This document shows positions 20,396-30,636 of a stretch of DNA of 64,000 nt, one piece after another (the stretch's first letter is position 1; each line of letters opens with the position of its first letter). Origin of the DNA: Apostichopus japonicus (lineage: Eukaryota; Echinodermata; Holothuroidea; Aspidochirotida; Stichopodidae); contig NC_092577.1 in the NCBI RefSeq assembly GCF_037975245.1, positions 19,528,898 to 19,592,897 of the forward strand, given 5' to 3'. A program made the translations under genes and the position numbers. Under the pieces are notes generated by a model that was not told the origin of the DNA, did not search any database, and saw only the letters and a list, made by a program, of their open reading frames with translations.

Positions 20396-20785
20396 ATGTT
20401 AGATTCAGTCATATATCAGTGGCTTACAAAGACCTGTGAAGGTTGCGAAGAAGGATACCCCGCACAACGAGATCACGCTTGCCTGAATTATGGTTGGATT
20501 GAGAACTTAAATTCCGGTTATTTTAGAGACTTTAATCATTTGATTAAGACGTCGTGGATTGTTGGTGCCTCTCGGATCTATTTGAAGGAAACTCCCGTAC
20601 ACATCATCACTGAAATGGTAGATCTTCGTCGAGCTTGGACCCAATCCCCAAAACTGTCAAGAGAGGCTATGGAAAAATCTACACTGGATGAAAACCTTCG
20701 TTGGACTATTCAAAACAAACTGATCTATGATTGGATGGAGCAGATCACATTTCCAGAAACATTTGAATTAACTTACGAGCTTTAA
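20396..20785 (+). CDS. Small Cys/His-motif protein of the Polinton, function unknown
   Basis: A 129-residue frame starting MLDSVIYQWLTKTC. I prefer this ATG over the longer open frame, whose first 30 residues look untranslated. Near the N-terminus lies a compact potential zinc site, CEGCEEGYPAQRDHAC (C-x2-C-x9-H-x-C). The rest is helical and rich in aromatic residues (LRRAWTQSP, RWTIQNKLIYDWMEQI). I have the impression that small proteins with a CxGC...QRxHxC motif recur in invertebrate Polintons, but I cannot name a family. It lies 170 bp after the PC4 gene on the same strand and converges with the capsid genes. No break is visible. Confidence 0.5.
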   Translation: MLDSVIYQWLTKTCEGCEEGYPAQRDHACLNYGWIENLNSGYFRDFNHLIKTSWIVGASRIYLKETPVHIITEMVDLRRAWTQSPKLSREAMEKSTLDENLRWTIQNKLIYDWMEQITFPETFELTYEL

Positions 20786-21069
20786 ATTGTCAGTGTATTA
20801 ATAAAATATAATGTTGCAGTTTAACATAATATTTCCTTTGTTGTTATGTGTGTGTGTATCTAATTTTTTTATGCAAAATGACATAGAAAGAAGACAAACG
20901 CGATAATCTGTTTTTTTTTTGGCCTTATCATTTTTTATTGTCAGAAACAGAAAAAAAAGAGCATGGCACAGCAAGCAAACATAGCAAATTATAAAACAAA
21001 ACAATAACTACCAAACCTAATCTTCCATGATACTCGCCTATCCACTCTACCCCCTTGCATCCCCCTCCC
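20786..21069. other. Intergenic, between convergent Polinton genes
   Basis: AT-rich stretch holding the 3' ends of both transcription units. A TAATAAAATATAATG stretch near 20798 could provide a poly(A) signal for the plus-strand gene. CATCCTACGTACACC is directly repeated at about 21072-21103. Confidence 0.4.
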
Positions 21070-22726
21070 TCATCCTACGTACACCACCATCCTACGTACA
21101 CCCTTCAAACCAACCCCTGAAAATATAGCTCTCTGATTGATGATGGAAAGATCTCGGATAGGTTCTTTCACACATGAAAAGTGGGTTGCGATAAAGTTAT
21201 GTACATGTTCATCGTTGTCATCCTGCTTTAGAGAAAACCAAGACACGATCTCGCCCAACTCGTAACCTCGGCTGCGATGTAGAAGATAGAAAATGGTATA
21301 CTGCCCACAAACGGTTGATGTAAAGTTCTGTAGACGTTGACTATTGAAATGAAGCGATATGCAATTTCGATCCAAAAAATGCGCCAAGTCTGGGTATATC
21401 GAGGGTGGTAGACCAAAAGAGTCAAACATCTCCCCTTGTTGCTTCTGCAAAATGAAGAGGGCCTTCCAAGGCTTGTCACTAGAATCTAAATTGACAACCA
21501 CGGCACACGGAAAACCAGGTTTAAAAGTTTGAAGAAAGTCTGACGGCATGACCAAGTTGAAATGTCCGCCCGAAGACAGGTCCGGTGTCAGATCAAACGC
21601 ATACAACGTGTAACCGTTTAGATAATCGTCTCGACTGATGGCATTGCCTGCATCGTGCTGTGCTTTATCGGTTCCGGAAAATAATGTGTGGTAGGCTCTG
21701 ATGTAATTAGCTCCACCATCTGCACTGTAATTTGGTTTCAAAGGCTTGTAAGGGACCTGCTCTCCATCCATATACAGCGCTAGAAAGTCGAGCCCAAAGT
21801 GTTCAAAGTTAAACGGGTTAAGCGTATACGAACCGTTGAAAGCCGTATTAAGCACACATCCCACGATCACTTTCTTTGGAAGTTGACCAAGGAAAATATG
21901 ATCCTGAATGAACGACATGTTACCGGTAGGAATAGAGAACATTTTGGTAAGAACGCGTTGAATGGGATATTTAGCGGTGGTTTTCTCGAGGGCTCGCGCA
22001 TGTCCAATGGCTACAGATGGATTCAGTTTCACTTTTCGTACAAATAACGATGCGTCTTTGATAACGACTTTGTATTGTTTCCCGTTATCGGCAGACATGA
22101 GACAAAATTGATCTTTACTCCTGATGAGTTTTAACTTCATGTTTACTCCATTCAAGAGATATTTCTCTTGAAAAAATATGTCGCTGTGAATAGGTCCAAT
22201 CATATCGACCGTCTTACTCTGTGTCGTAAATGTGGTTCGCTTCTTAAGTCCGAGATTGGCGGAACTCAGCTACATTCATATAACCGGCCGTGTCCTTTTA
22301 GAAGAGGGATGATGTCAGTTGACTCTCCTTAGCTTCAGAGCCGTAACTCAAGAGTGTTTCCAACAGGGCACGGTACGGGTATGTCGGTGTTGAGGGTGTT
22401 ATGAGACGTTCATTAAGAGAAACGTAGATTTGACTAAACAGACTGGAGAAAGAGATTGACCGGTCCGACTTTGGCTTCTTCCGGTAAATCATTACCATCA
22501 GACAATGTAATCTTTGCTTTGACGTATAGTTGGGTTTGCGCTAAGTCGATGTATTCTTCCGAAGAGCCCGAAACCTAAAATTCGATGGGTCCATTATCCG
22601 TGAGATTGGCGATCGGGTGATACCTACCCACTGTCCTTTCTCGAAACTGGTTTGCGTAGGAGGTACGAGAAAAAGGTCCAATTCTGACTTGCTGCATTCG
22701 CAGGAGTGTTCGTGTAGCAGAGCCAT
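21070..22726 (-). pseudogene. Polinton major capsid protein fused to adenain-like protease, broken
   Basis: Minus-strand remnant of the Polinton double jelly-roll major capsid protein. N-terminal text lies at 22726-22541 (LFLVPPTQTSFEKGQW), a middle piece at 22498-22298 (LFSQIYVSLNERLI, TYPYRALLETLLSYG), and the C-terminal jelly roll from 22203 (GPIHSDIFFQEKYLLNGV to AFDLTPDLSSGGHFNLV). A TAG stop and frame changes separate these pieces. Directly after FNLV, in frame, follows an adenovirus-type cysteine protease: MPSDFLQ, VVVNLDSSDKPW, GEMFDSFGLPP, and the nucleophile region TSTVCGQYTIFYLL. The usual HW of the catalytic His position is absent (DKPWKALFI). The capsid C-terminal tail and the protease N-terminus are both missing, so an internal deletion fused the two genes. 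Confidence 0.75.
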
Positions 22727-22741
22727 GATGAATTAAGGTGT

Positions 22742-23156
22742 TTAGTCGAAAATGTCTCGAGATCTTTTGACTGTCCCGGCTCGCTTGATTCTGCCAGAGG
22801 AGGTGGCACGTTTACGCTTTTTAACACCTGCTGAACCCACCACCGAGGACACTGCCCTCTTTGCCACTCGTTTTCCGGCCGCCACACCTCTATTCCTGGC
22901 AGATTCTCTAATAGATCGTCCGTCTAGAACATCACCTGCAATTTCGACGCCGGTACGCAAAGCCTCTTTCCCCGATGACTTGACACCTTTCTTTCAAGAG
23001 AGGCATAGCTGAGCGAAACAGACTTCCCAACACATTACCTAGACCATGTCCCTTTTGAACTCGGGCCCCTTGAAAGACCGGTAAACCACGACCTGTCTGT
23101 TGTAGGTAGTGGTTTTCGTAGTCTCGAGGATCACTCTGAAATTGTGAATGACGCAT
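22742..23156 (-). pseudogene. Polinton core/pX-like basic protein, frameshifted
   Basis: Starts at Met 23156 (MRHSQFQSDPRDYENHYLQQTG). It contains the glycine-rich block GRGLPVFQGARVQKGHGLG and the hydrophobic GSLFRSAMPLLK segment, a pattern shared by small adenovirus core/pVI-like proteins of Polintons and adintoviruses. A frameshift near 22960 interrupts it. The family text resumes as RTGVEIAGDVLDG and ends in a very basic tail (AGVKKRKRATSSGRIKR, ending DIFD). It is probably a DNA- or capsid-associated structural protein. It lies directly downstream of the minor capsid gene with no stop codon between them. Confidence 0.6.
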
Positions 23157-23899
23157 GGTGTTTATTCTTGAAAATCTTGAAATAAACTGTGGAGCTTTGC
23201 GAAGACGAAAGTGAAGTGTCGCGATGACGGTGCCTCGAAGAAATGGTATTTTGCGACCGGTATTGTCCCTTATATCAATTTCGATGGTATTAAAATATTT
23301 TTGCTTCACTGGGTGATAGTAAACGTTGTCATATACAGAACTGATATCCTCACCGTATTTTCCTTTAACGGTCACAACACGGATAAGAGGCACTTTGGTG
23401 TGCCCCACAGCATGTGGTTCTATAATGTCGCTGTACACGAAAATGTGATGACTATGTTTCAGATCAAATGGATGGTTAAAAGTGCTGCTGCTGGTTACTG
23501 TACTTGTGGATGGAAAACCTAAAATCTCAGCTAACCGGCCCTCAAACTTGACCTGTGCTCCTTCCGCTAGCTGGATACTTATCAGTCCGTTTGTCTATCC
23601 AGTCGGTAACGGATTTCCTCCACATAATTTGTCTCCAAAAGCGTCGAAGGATCCCTGTAGAAACCAGGTGTTAATGGTTTCGTCCACCACTGGTGTCCAT
23701 TCACGGTGTATGTGTACTTACAGTCTTCGTCAATGTTATACAATTGGTGAGGATATAAGATTTCGGTCAAACCGACCTCCCACTGACCCTCCAGTGAAAT
23801 AGGTTGAGGGAGTTTTACGCGATAATGTGAAAGTGTATTGTCGGGATAAATTTCCGGAGAAGCGTTACTAGGCAGTGTGACGTAAAAGGAAGAAGCCAT
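23157..23899 (-). pseudogene. Polinton minor capsid (penton-like) protein, one frameshift
   Basis: The N-terminus is at 23899: MASSFYVTLPSNASPE, YPDNTLSHYRVKLPQPISL, GQWEVGLTEILYPHQLYN, typical of Polinton minor capsid proteins. The frame breaks near 23582 and then continues without a stop through QLAEGAQVKFEGRLAEILGF, IEPHAVGHTKVPLIRVVTV, and IEIDIRDNTGRKIPFLRGTV to ATLHFR. Apart from the one frameshift it is almost complete at about 245 residues. The normal stop after the final strand is missing, so the frame reads on into the core-like protein. Family role: single jelly-roll vertex protein of the predicted capsid. Confidence 0.75.
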
Positions 23900-23979
23900 G
23901 CTGTCTTCGTCAAATCTACAAAAGCAATGTCAAACCTAACACGGACGGTGCACTTTGAATGTTTTTCAAATTAAACACG

Positions 23980-24336
23980 TCAGATACCCAACTGTTGAAT
24001 TTTGTTGGGTAGCCTTTCCATTTGAAAAAAATATTGTTTACTTCCACCACGAGTGCGACGACGCAGTACCTTCTCGATGCGATAAGTGTGATCTGCTTTT
24101 GATATTCTTTGAAGTTCTTGCTCGTAAAAGTGACCTTCGATGTTGTCTTGGTTGTAATCTTTCAATTCATATACTGGGGGTGTACGAGCTATACGTTTTG
24201 CGATGGTAAATACTTCGTCCGTCCATTGGGGGAGATAACTCTTTCGAAAAGGTCGAGTGACCATGCTGCTGCGTACGATTGCTCTCGCACATGCGCTATT
24301 TGAGTTGTTTGAGTTACTAAGGAAAGATGATTTCAT
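23980..24336 (-). pseudogene. Polinton retroviral-type integrase, C-terminal fragment
   Basis: The frame reads RPFRKSYLPQWTDEVFTI, AKRIARTPPVYELKDY, EGHFYEQELQRI, then YRIEKVLRRRTRGGSKQYF. The first part matches the SH3-like end of Polinton integrases (F.KGYLP.WT.EVF...PP.Y.L.D). The last part is the start of the chromodomain that often follows (KIL.RR.R.G..YFV.W.G). The catalytic DDE core should lie upstream on the minus strand, beyond 24336. It is not there: a Harbinger transposon begins at 24361, and sequence after its right end (28337) does not resume integrase coding. Confidence 0.65.
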
Positions 24337-24523
24337 TGTTTGTCAAGAGAGGTGTCCATAGGTGCGTTGGACTCCTCTACTCGCGTAGCAACTCGAGTAA
24401 TCTTCTCGACGTCAGTTAACTTCGTTACGCATGCGCGGTGAATAGACGACACGAACGACTGAATGGGCAAAACGTCATGAAGTAGTCGTATTGATAGCGT
24501 GGTTTATATGTTATCAACAGAGC

Positions 24524-26288
24524 ATGGATGCCCAGACAAGAAGGAGAAAAGTTTGCATTGCTATGATTCTACAGATTTATCTCCAGGAATGTGAGATGCA
24601 ACAATTAATTGCTATGCAGCATACTAAAGCGATTTTTCCAGTCATGTCGGCAAGAAAGCTGAAAAGGGAAGAGGTTCCTCGAGTAGTTGGATTTGCAGAA
24701 AACATTGTGCATCGATATGACGACCTTGATTTCACGTTTCACTTTAGACTAGACAGCTCCACCGCAGAAATACTTATAAATCAATTAGCGAGCTCGAATG
24801 TTCCAACGCCTGAAAACTGCCTAGGCGGCACGAAATCAGTGACACTGAAAAAACAGCTCCTAATGTTTTTGTGGTTCGTTGGTAAGTACGCCTATAGTTG
24901 CTGCTGCTTTTTCTTTGTGGTCTCCCTTGAAATCATTCCAAGAAATGGTGTGACACTGGTACTGCACCTACAACACTATCCTTTTCCCTGTACGTGCCTC
25001 CATTGACCCGCATACATCAGTCATCATAAAGTTATGCTAGTAAACAACTTTTATAAGCTTGGTCCGGCCCGAACGTACTCTTTGTAAAGTACCCTGGCCA
25101 GCATGCCGATGTATATATAGGTCCATATGAGCTTTACCTAGATGCCAGGCCGTCGTGCAGGCTTTGATTGGGCTGTTTTAGAGTGGCTTAATAATCTTTC
25201 AGTAAGATCACATTTTCTTTTTCTATAGGCAACATTGAGAGCTTCAGGACAATGTCTGACAGATTTGGGGTGTCTGAGTCCACATATCACAATGTTTGCT
25301 GCAGAGTTGCTGAAGCCATAGTTACAGATGTTATGCCACGACTTGTTTCCTGGCCAGTTAGTCATGCTAGCAAGCGAGCTGTATCTGAAGGATTCCGAAG
25401 GATTGGGAGGCTGCCAAATACCCTTGGTGCAGTCGACGGCACACACATCAGAATAACAGCACCAAGAGAGATCCCACAGTCATATTTCAATAGGAAGCAC
25501 TTCTATTCAATGCAGTTACAGGGAGTTTGTACCAGTAATTTACTTTTCACACACGTCCTGACGGGATGGCCTGGCAGTGTTCACGATTTTTTGGACGGTG
25601 GTGTGCTGGGGAAGGGTGTTTTGTTTCGCTGCGTGCTGGTCGTCCATTTGTAGTTTTTTAATATTTCAGTGGGGGTTGGGCGTTTTGTCTCTGCAGGTCG
25701 GTGAGCGTATGTACTTTTTTTGGCTCGCTTGACCTGAGGTTCGTTTGTAAGAATGGGATGGTTTGGTAGTGCCGTTTGGCCGTGACGTTTTGTATCCCGT
25801 ATGACGGGTCACGTAAAAAGCACCTGGCAGTGTTCACGATGCAAGAGTGTTCAGAAATTGCTCTTTAATGGGGGGATGATAACAAATTCCCTCCTGGATA
25901 TTACTTGTTAGGTGATTCTGCCTACCCACTTTTGCGGTACCTCATAACTCCCTTTAGAGATTATGGAAATCTGGGATTTGAGCAAAGAAGATTCAATCAA
26001 GAATTGAGTCGCCAACGGAATGTCATAGAGCGTGCGTTTGGTCATTTGAAGGGGCGGTTTCTTCGCCTACAATTTCTTAGAGCAGAGGATACAACATTTC
26101 TTTGTAAGACCATACTGGCAGCCTGCACCCTTCATAATGTGTGCATCATGAATGACGATGAGCTTATGGAGGAGTTTCAAGAAAACCGTGACCATGACAG
26201 AGAGCAGCAGGATTATCCTTACAACGAGGAAGTAACAGGGTCAGGAGAGGCGACAGGAGCTTATGGCATTGTTCAACTAACATTATAA
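24524..26288 (+). pseudogene. Harbinger (HARBI1-like) transposase, interrupted by LINE-A
   Basis: Two exons. Exon 1 is 24524-24881, starting MDAQTRRRKVCIAMI and ending FVG at a GTAAGT donor. Exon 2 starts at 25229 after TTCTATAG (NIESFRTMSDRFGVSESTYHNV). DDE motifs: first Asp in LGAVDGTHIRI, second Asp in LLGDSAYPLLRYLITPF, Glu in NVIERAFGHLKGRFLRL, all as in the DDE_Tnp_4 family. A LINE-A fragment at 25588-25822 splits the gene after GWPGSVHD. A one-base frameshift near 25875 lies between VFRNCSL and the second Asp block. The copy is dead, but the catalytic residues remain recognisable. Confidence 0.85.
25588..25822 (+). mobile_element. LINE-A 3' fragment with perfect 18 bp target-site duplication
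   Basis: CCTGGCAGTGTTCACGAT occurs at 25570-25587 and 25823-25840, exactly flanking 235 bp that match LINE-A from TTTTTTGGACG to CACGTAAAAAGCA. This fixes the 3' end of LINE-A and shows 5'-truncated target-primed insertion into Harbinger exon 2. Confidence 0.95.
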
Positions 26289-26639
26289 GCTTGTTTGCTT
26301 TCTAGCAGATAAAAAGCATGATGCTAACAGAACAATTACTGCAAATAAAATTAAAACAACAAACAATTGAAGGCAGCTCTTATAATTCTTTAAGTATGAG
26401 ATTATAGATAACTTTTTTTGTCCTTTTTTTTTTCTTGTAAAATATGTTACAACTTCTCCAAAGGTTGTCTTTCTAGTACAACATTTGTCTTGATTATGTA
26501 GTCTAGTAGTTTCTCCTTTTGTAAAATCCAACCTCTTTTCAAGATGAAGTTAATACATGAAGTTAATAAAAGAAAGAACAAAAATTAAAGAGTAAACTTG
26601 TTCAACAAAAACACCTATGCTATCTCAGCTCAAATGCAT

Positions 26640-27374
26640 CTACAGTTTATCAATAAGTTTTGTAAGAAGGGCCTTGTTTTCATTGTGCATAGCCATTAGG
26701 GTTTCTTGCAACTGTGTTTGGCTTTCCATGAACATACCCTTCATCTCATCTACTATGAGAGATGACCGGTTTCGAGTTTTAATCTTCTTACGCGTGGGTT
26801 CTGTGTCCTCATCACTTGTTAGCTGGCCCCCAATTTCTGACATGTTTCCCTCTGAATCACAGGTATAGGCTGGTTGAAGAGAGGGGTCATCACCAACTAT
26901 ATCATAAATGTCTGGAAATTTGAACGGCTTCGGTTGACCATTACCTGTTTGACGACGTTTATCTTCATGTTTGCGCAGAGCCTGTTTAATGTTTCTGTAT
27001 TTGTCATAGCACTGATCAGCAGTTACTTTCACACCAAGTGTGTCAGACAGCTCAGATGAAATATTTTTCCAGATTGGTTTCTTGTTTTTCAGCTTCAGTA
27101 GGTCCTTCTTTATGATGTTCAGTAGAGTTTTTACCTGGCTATCTTCCCATGAAACCAAGTCTGTATATGGGGTACATGACGCTACTGGTTCACTTGTCTT
27201 GGTTTCGGTAGATGGTGTGATGGTTGTAGTAGATGAAGCTTTTGAAGGCTGGAGAAGATTGTCATTCAATGCAGCTGGTGTACTTACTGCAGCCTTCTCA
27301 CTGAAGTCAAGTTCTACCGGGTAGCTTACACCCAGCGGTAAGTCTTGTAGAACGTGCACAACTCTTGCAAAGTC
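26640..27374 (-). CDS. Harbinger Myb/SANT-like DNA-binding protein
   Basis: A minus-strand exon starting after a GATTTCCAG acceptor near 27375, open to the stop at 26640 (about 240 codons). The first 80 residues are low-complexity and Thr/Ser-rich. A trihelix-type Myb/SANT domain follows: LVSWEDSQVKTLLNIIKK, NKKPIWKNISSEL, VTADQCYDKYRNIKQALRKH. Then come a basic segment (TRKKIKTRNRSS) and a C-terminal amphipathic helix (TQLQETLMAMHNENKALLTKL). In Harbinger elements this partner protein brings the transposase to the ends. The first exon was not identified; a candidate donor lies near 27600. Confidence 0.7.
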   Translation of the reverse strand, partial: DFARVVHVLQDLPLGVSYPVELDFSEKAAVSTPAALNDNLLQPSKASSTTTITPSTETKTSEPVASCTPYTDLVSWEDSQVKTLLNIIKKDLLKLKNKKPIWKNISSELSDTLGVKVTADQCYDKYRNIKQALRKHEDKRRQTGNGQPKPFKFPDIYDIVGDDPSLQPAYTCDSEGNMSEIGGQLTSDEDTEPTRKKIKTRNRSSLIVDEMKGMFMESQTQLQETLMAMHNENKALLTKLIDKL

Positions 27375-28336
27375 TGGAAATCAGAAGATTAATATATTTA
27401 AAATATGATGCACACAGAGTACAACTGTAAACTGATACTTACTGTGAGATCAAACTTTTACACAGTTGTTCTAATACTGTTCTTATACTGTTGGCCAGAC
27501 AGAATATTAAGCAGTCATTAAAAATATTACTGGCAGGCCTACAAGTGGACCCGGGTGAAAAAGTAGGATCAACAAAATTTTCAATAAAACAGAACATACC
27601 TATGACCTTGTTGACCAAACGTAGGACTTTTGGTTGCCGAAGGCCAATTAATCTATGCGATGCTGGCGTGACCTAATTATAAATCTGGAATGTTTTATCT
27701 CTGTAGACTATGCATGTATAGCTTACCTAATTTGACTGTCAATTTACTAGTACAAATATATGGTTATATTTGTTATCGTAACATTAACAGGCAACAATGG
27801 GTCGCTGGATCTCGTTCGATAGCCTGTAATGTCTAGCACTATTCGTTTCTGGAGGGTACTAGCCTACCTTCTTAACTTTCATAATAATCTTATGTTGACG
27901 AATCTCAATCAGAGTAATAGCCTACACTACAGATACGGTACACCGATCATGCATGTCAGTTGTCAACACGTTCGAGATCTTATTCGTAGGTCAAAATGAA
28001 GGGCCATGTGCTGGTTTACAAGCCAAATGGGCCGTAAACACTGACGTGGAGATCTCTGGTACTTAATACTCTGTACCCATAACAAACTTACTTTTTGAGA
28101 ATGTTTCCTATTGGCCACTTTGTATCTTAACTGGCACTGTTTTGCCCGAAGGCAGTGTTACTTCGTGTGTTGCCATCTTAATTGTGACGTAAATAACGTC
28201 ATACCTACATAAGTAACCGACCCCCGGAGGTGGTTACCTTTTTGCTACTCGAGTTGTGACGTTTTCGTGACGTTTCCACAAGCCGAACGTTTATCAGCTG
28301 AACTCGTGTAACTCGAGTAGAGGAGTCGAACGCACC
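27375..28336. other. Right noncoding part of Harbinger
   Basis: Holds the presumed 5' part of the Myb gene and the right terminal repeat. No further gene. Confidence 0.4.
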
Positions 28337-28967
28337 TTATGTTGTATGTGGAGGTTTGATGATGCAATAACACCTAGTCGTGTTGATACATGTTTCTCCA
28401 CCACTATTCGTGTGGACACTGTTCACGTTGCTAAGGAAGATTAAAACATTAGTCGTTAAGGGGTGGTATATATGCATACATACATATGTATGTATGCAAA
28501 TGCTGATGATGCAATGGCTAAAAACAAACCATGTTCTACCTGCCGTATATATGCGAACTCTGTTTGCGTTCCTAAGGAAGGTTACTAAGGGGTCATGTCT
28601 AACCATGTATGAGTTGATATGTCATATGTGAAACGTCACAAAACCTTTGATTAATCGTAGTGTGACCCAACATAATTTCAGGTTGAGAAATGTTTCATGT
28701 TACTATGTGAACGGTTAAGAGTTTACTTGATATAAACGAATGTCTTTGGAGATCTGACCATCATTCACAAGCACTCGCTCGCGAAAACAACTTGAAGCAA
28801 TTCACGATTTAAGAAAATAAACGACTGCTCCTTCGTTCAGATTGGGTCGACTATTAGAACCGCAAAACAATTCAACCCTCAAACGAACTCTCCGTATATT
28901 ACACTCCCAGTATTAATTCACGTAGGCCTAATGGTTATACAAGTAAAATAGGTGTTGACTAGTCATC
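28337..28967. other. Polinton spacer between integrase and PolB, with a palindrome
   Basis: Two diverged copies of a segment of about 120 bp start with GATGATGCAAT at 28360 and 28503, and each contains GCGTT/CGTTGCTAAGGAAG-like text. A perfect 26 bp palindrome of TA/CA steps, centred on ACATATGT, lies at 28474-28499. No coding sequence. Confidence 0.5.
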
Positions 28968-30636
28968 ATGTTGAAACGCCCAAGTTGTCCTTTCTTTATT
29001 TGATTTATTTATTTATCAAGGGCAAGTCGTACGGTAGAGACACCCTCTGAAGATCCCTCAGAAACAGCTACAGCACAACCGTCCTCTCCTCTCAGTGAGC
29101 CGTTTGAGGTGTTCTCCCCAGTACAACCCCAACCAAATATAAAGAAGAGAAAACCAACATCGTTATCGTGCGAAAAAACGGGTTGCACAAAAGTTTTTCC
29201 GGCGTCATATCAAAACGGTACATGTGACACCCGTTTTCTGTTGCAAACGTTGTTGGTTGACTTTTAAAACTAAGTCCAATTTAAAACGTCATGAAAAGAG
29301 GGGAAGTGTCATCCCAATCGAAGTAACAAACAAGAGGTGGATTTGGAAGACGTTCCCAGTTCAAGCAGTACAAATAAGGTGAGTTTTCATTCTTCTATTT
29401 AATTTATTTATTTTATTTTATTTATTGATTTATTTTTATTATTTTTTATTTGCATTTATTTGATATTATTTTTTAATTTTATCTATTTTTTTCTTTCTTT
29501 GAGGTACAACAGTTCGTACCATCATTAAGAGCGGGAATTGTGTCGACACAAGCCTTACCACAAGCAGCACCAGACTTCGATCTCGACGAGGATACCATCT
29601 GCGATTCTCGAAGAATTGATGGAAGATTCTCCATTACAACAGTTATATAGAAATAATTGGGGCGCCATCAGAACTCACCATCGAAGAAACAACCGGGTTC
29701 AAGATGTTTATAATTTTAGGTTAAGTTTACCACGATCAAACCACACAATTTAAGTTAAATGCATCTTTTGGTTTTATGCTGCGCAACAAGTTGAGAGGTG
29801 AACGAAGATACTTTCACTCTTCTTTCAATAACCATAGACTGTTCGATGGACCTATTGTTGTCGGACAACGCAGTGATATCGATCGATTTATGTCTCTGTT
29901 TGAGCAGGTTGATGTCGAGCGGTATCTTTGAAATCAAAGACCAGAGTCTGTATGGGTGTTAGATCTAATCACCAACATGACCGTTTACGTTAATAAGTTA
30001 AGACCGTTTGCATTGGTAGGTGCCCCACCTCACAATCTTCCCCGAGAAATTGTAGATCATAGGTATATTTTATCGATGGCAGTCAACAAAAGAAGAAATT
30101 CACTCTACACAGATAATTTATGTTTTTTTCAGATGTTTGGCTCATCATTTAAGTCTGTCGGAATTAGTTCGGAAACACCAGAAGCCTTGTATAATCGATA
30201 TCAAAATACCTTCGACGGGCAGACTACAAGTGTAAATGCTTTCGAAGGTGTTACTTTTCTAGAATTAGGTCAACTTGAGAAAATATTTGAATGTAACATA
30301 TATGTATACGAGTTGAAATGTAGCACTGATACCGAACACCTCTTACACAAGAGTAAACCTGTAGCCGAATTGCTGCGCAGATCTCCCTGTCGCTATCAAA
30401 CCACCATGTACCTGAATTATTTCGAAGATCATTTCTCTTATATCACCGATATAGAACACTATGCCAAAACGTTTAGCTGCACCCGATGTCGACGCCTTTT
30501 TACTCGAAACCGTAATCTAACCAAACACATACCGCACTGTAGATAAACTCGGTATAGAGATACCTCAACACGAACGCTACTACCCCTACAAAATCACTTA
30601 CGACATAGAAACGTGCTTGGATCACAGTTGTGCCTC
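28968..30636 (+). pseudogene. Polinton family B DNA polymerase, N-terminal part
   Basis: Protein-primed PolB of the Polinton type, N-terminal region only. A possible start is MLKRPSCP at 28968. A Ser/Pro-rich stretch with a zinc-finger-like CCKRCWLTFKTKSNLKRH piece follows. After an AT-rich, intron-like tract (29371-29505, GTGAGT at its left edge), family text resumes: NWGAIRTHHRRNNRVQDVYNF, LRNKLRGERRYFHSSFNNHR, LITNMTVYVNKL, GVTFLELGQLEKIFECNIYVYEL, YLNYFEDHFSYITDIEHY and the finger CTRCRRLFTRNRNLTKHIPHC. One frame over, YYPYKITYDIET carries the Exo I Asp/Glu. Several frameshifts are present. The gene is cut at 30637 by the TGACC repeat, so exonuclease motifs II-III and the polymerase domain are missing. 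Confidence 0.75.

Larger units (their letters stand above)
24361..28336 (+). mobile_element. PIF/Harbinger DNA transposon inserted in the Polinton
   Basis: Inverted ends GGTGCGTT.GACTCCTCTACTCG are at 24361 and, inverted, at 28336, with one mismatch in the first 22 bases. The 3 bp flanks are ATA and TTA, close to the TWA duplication usual for Harbinger but not identical. The element has the standard two-gene layout: a plus-strand HARBI1-type transposase (24524-26288) and a minus-strand Myb/SANT-like DNA-binding protein (26640-27374), in convergent orientation. A 235 bp LINE-A fragment lies inside the transposase gene. The element sits just upstream of the truncated Polinton integrase. Confidence 0.85.
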
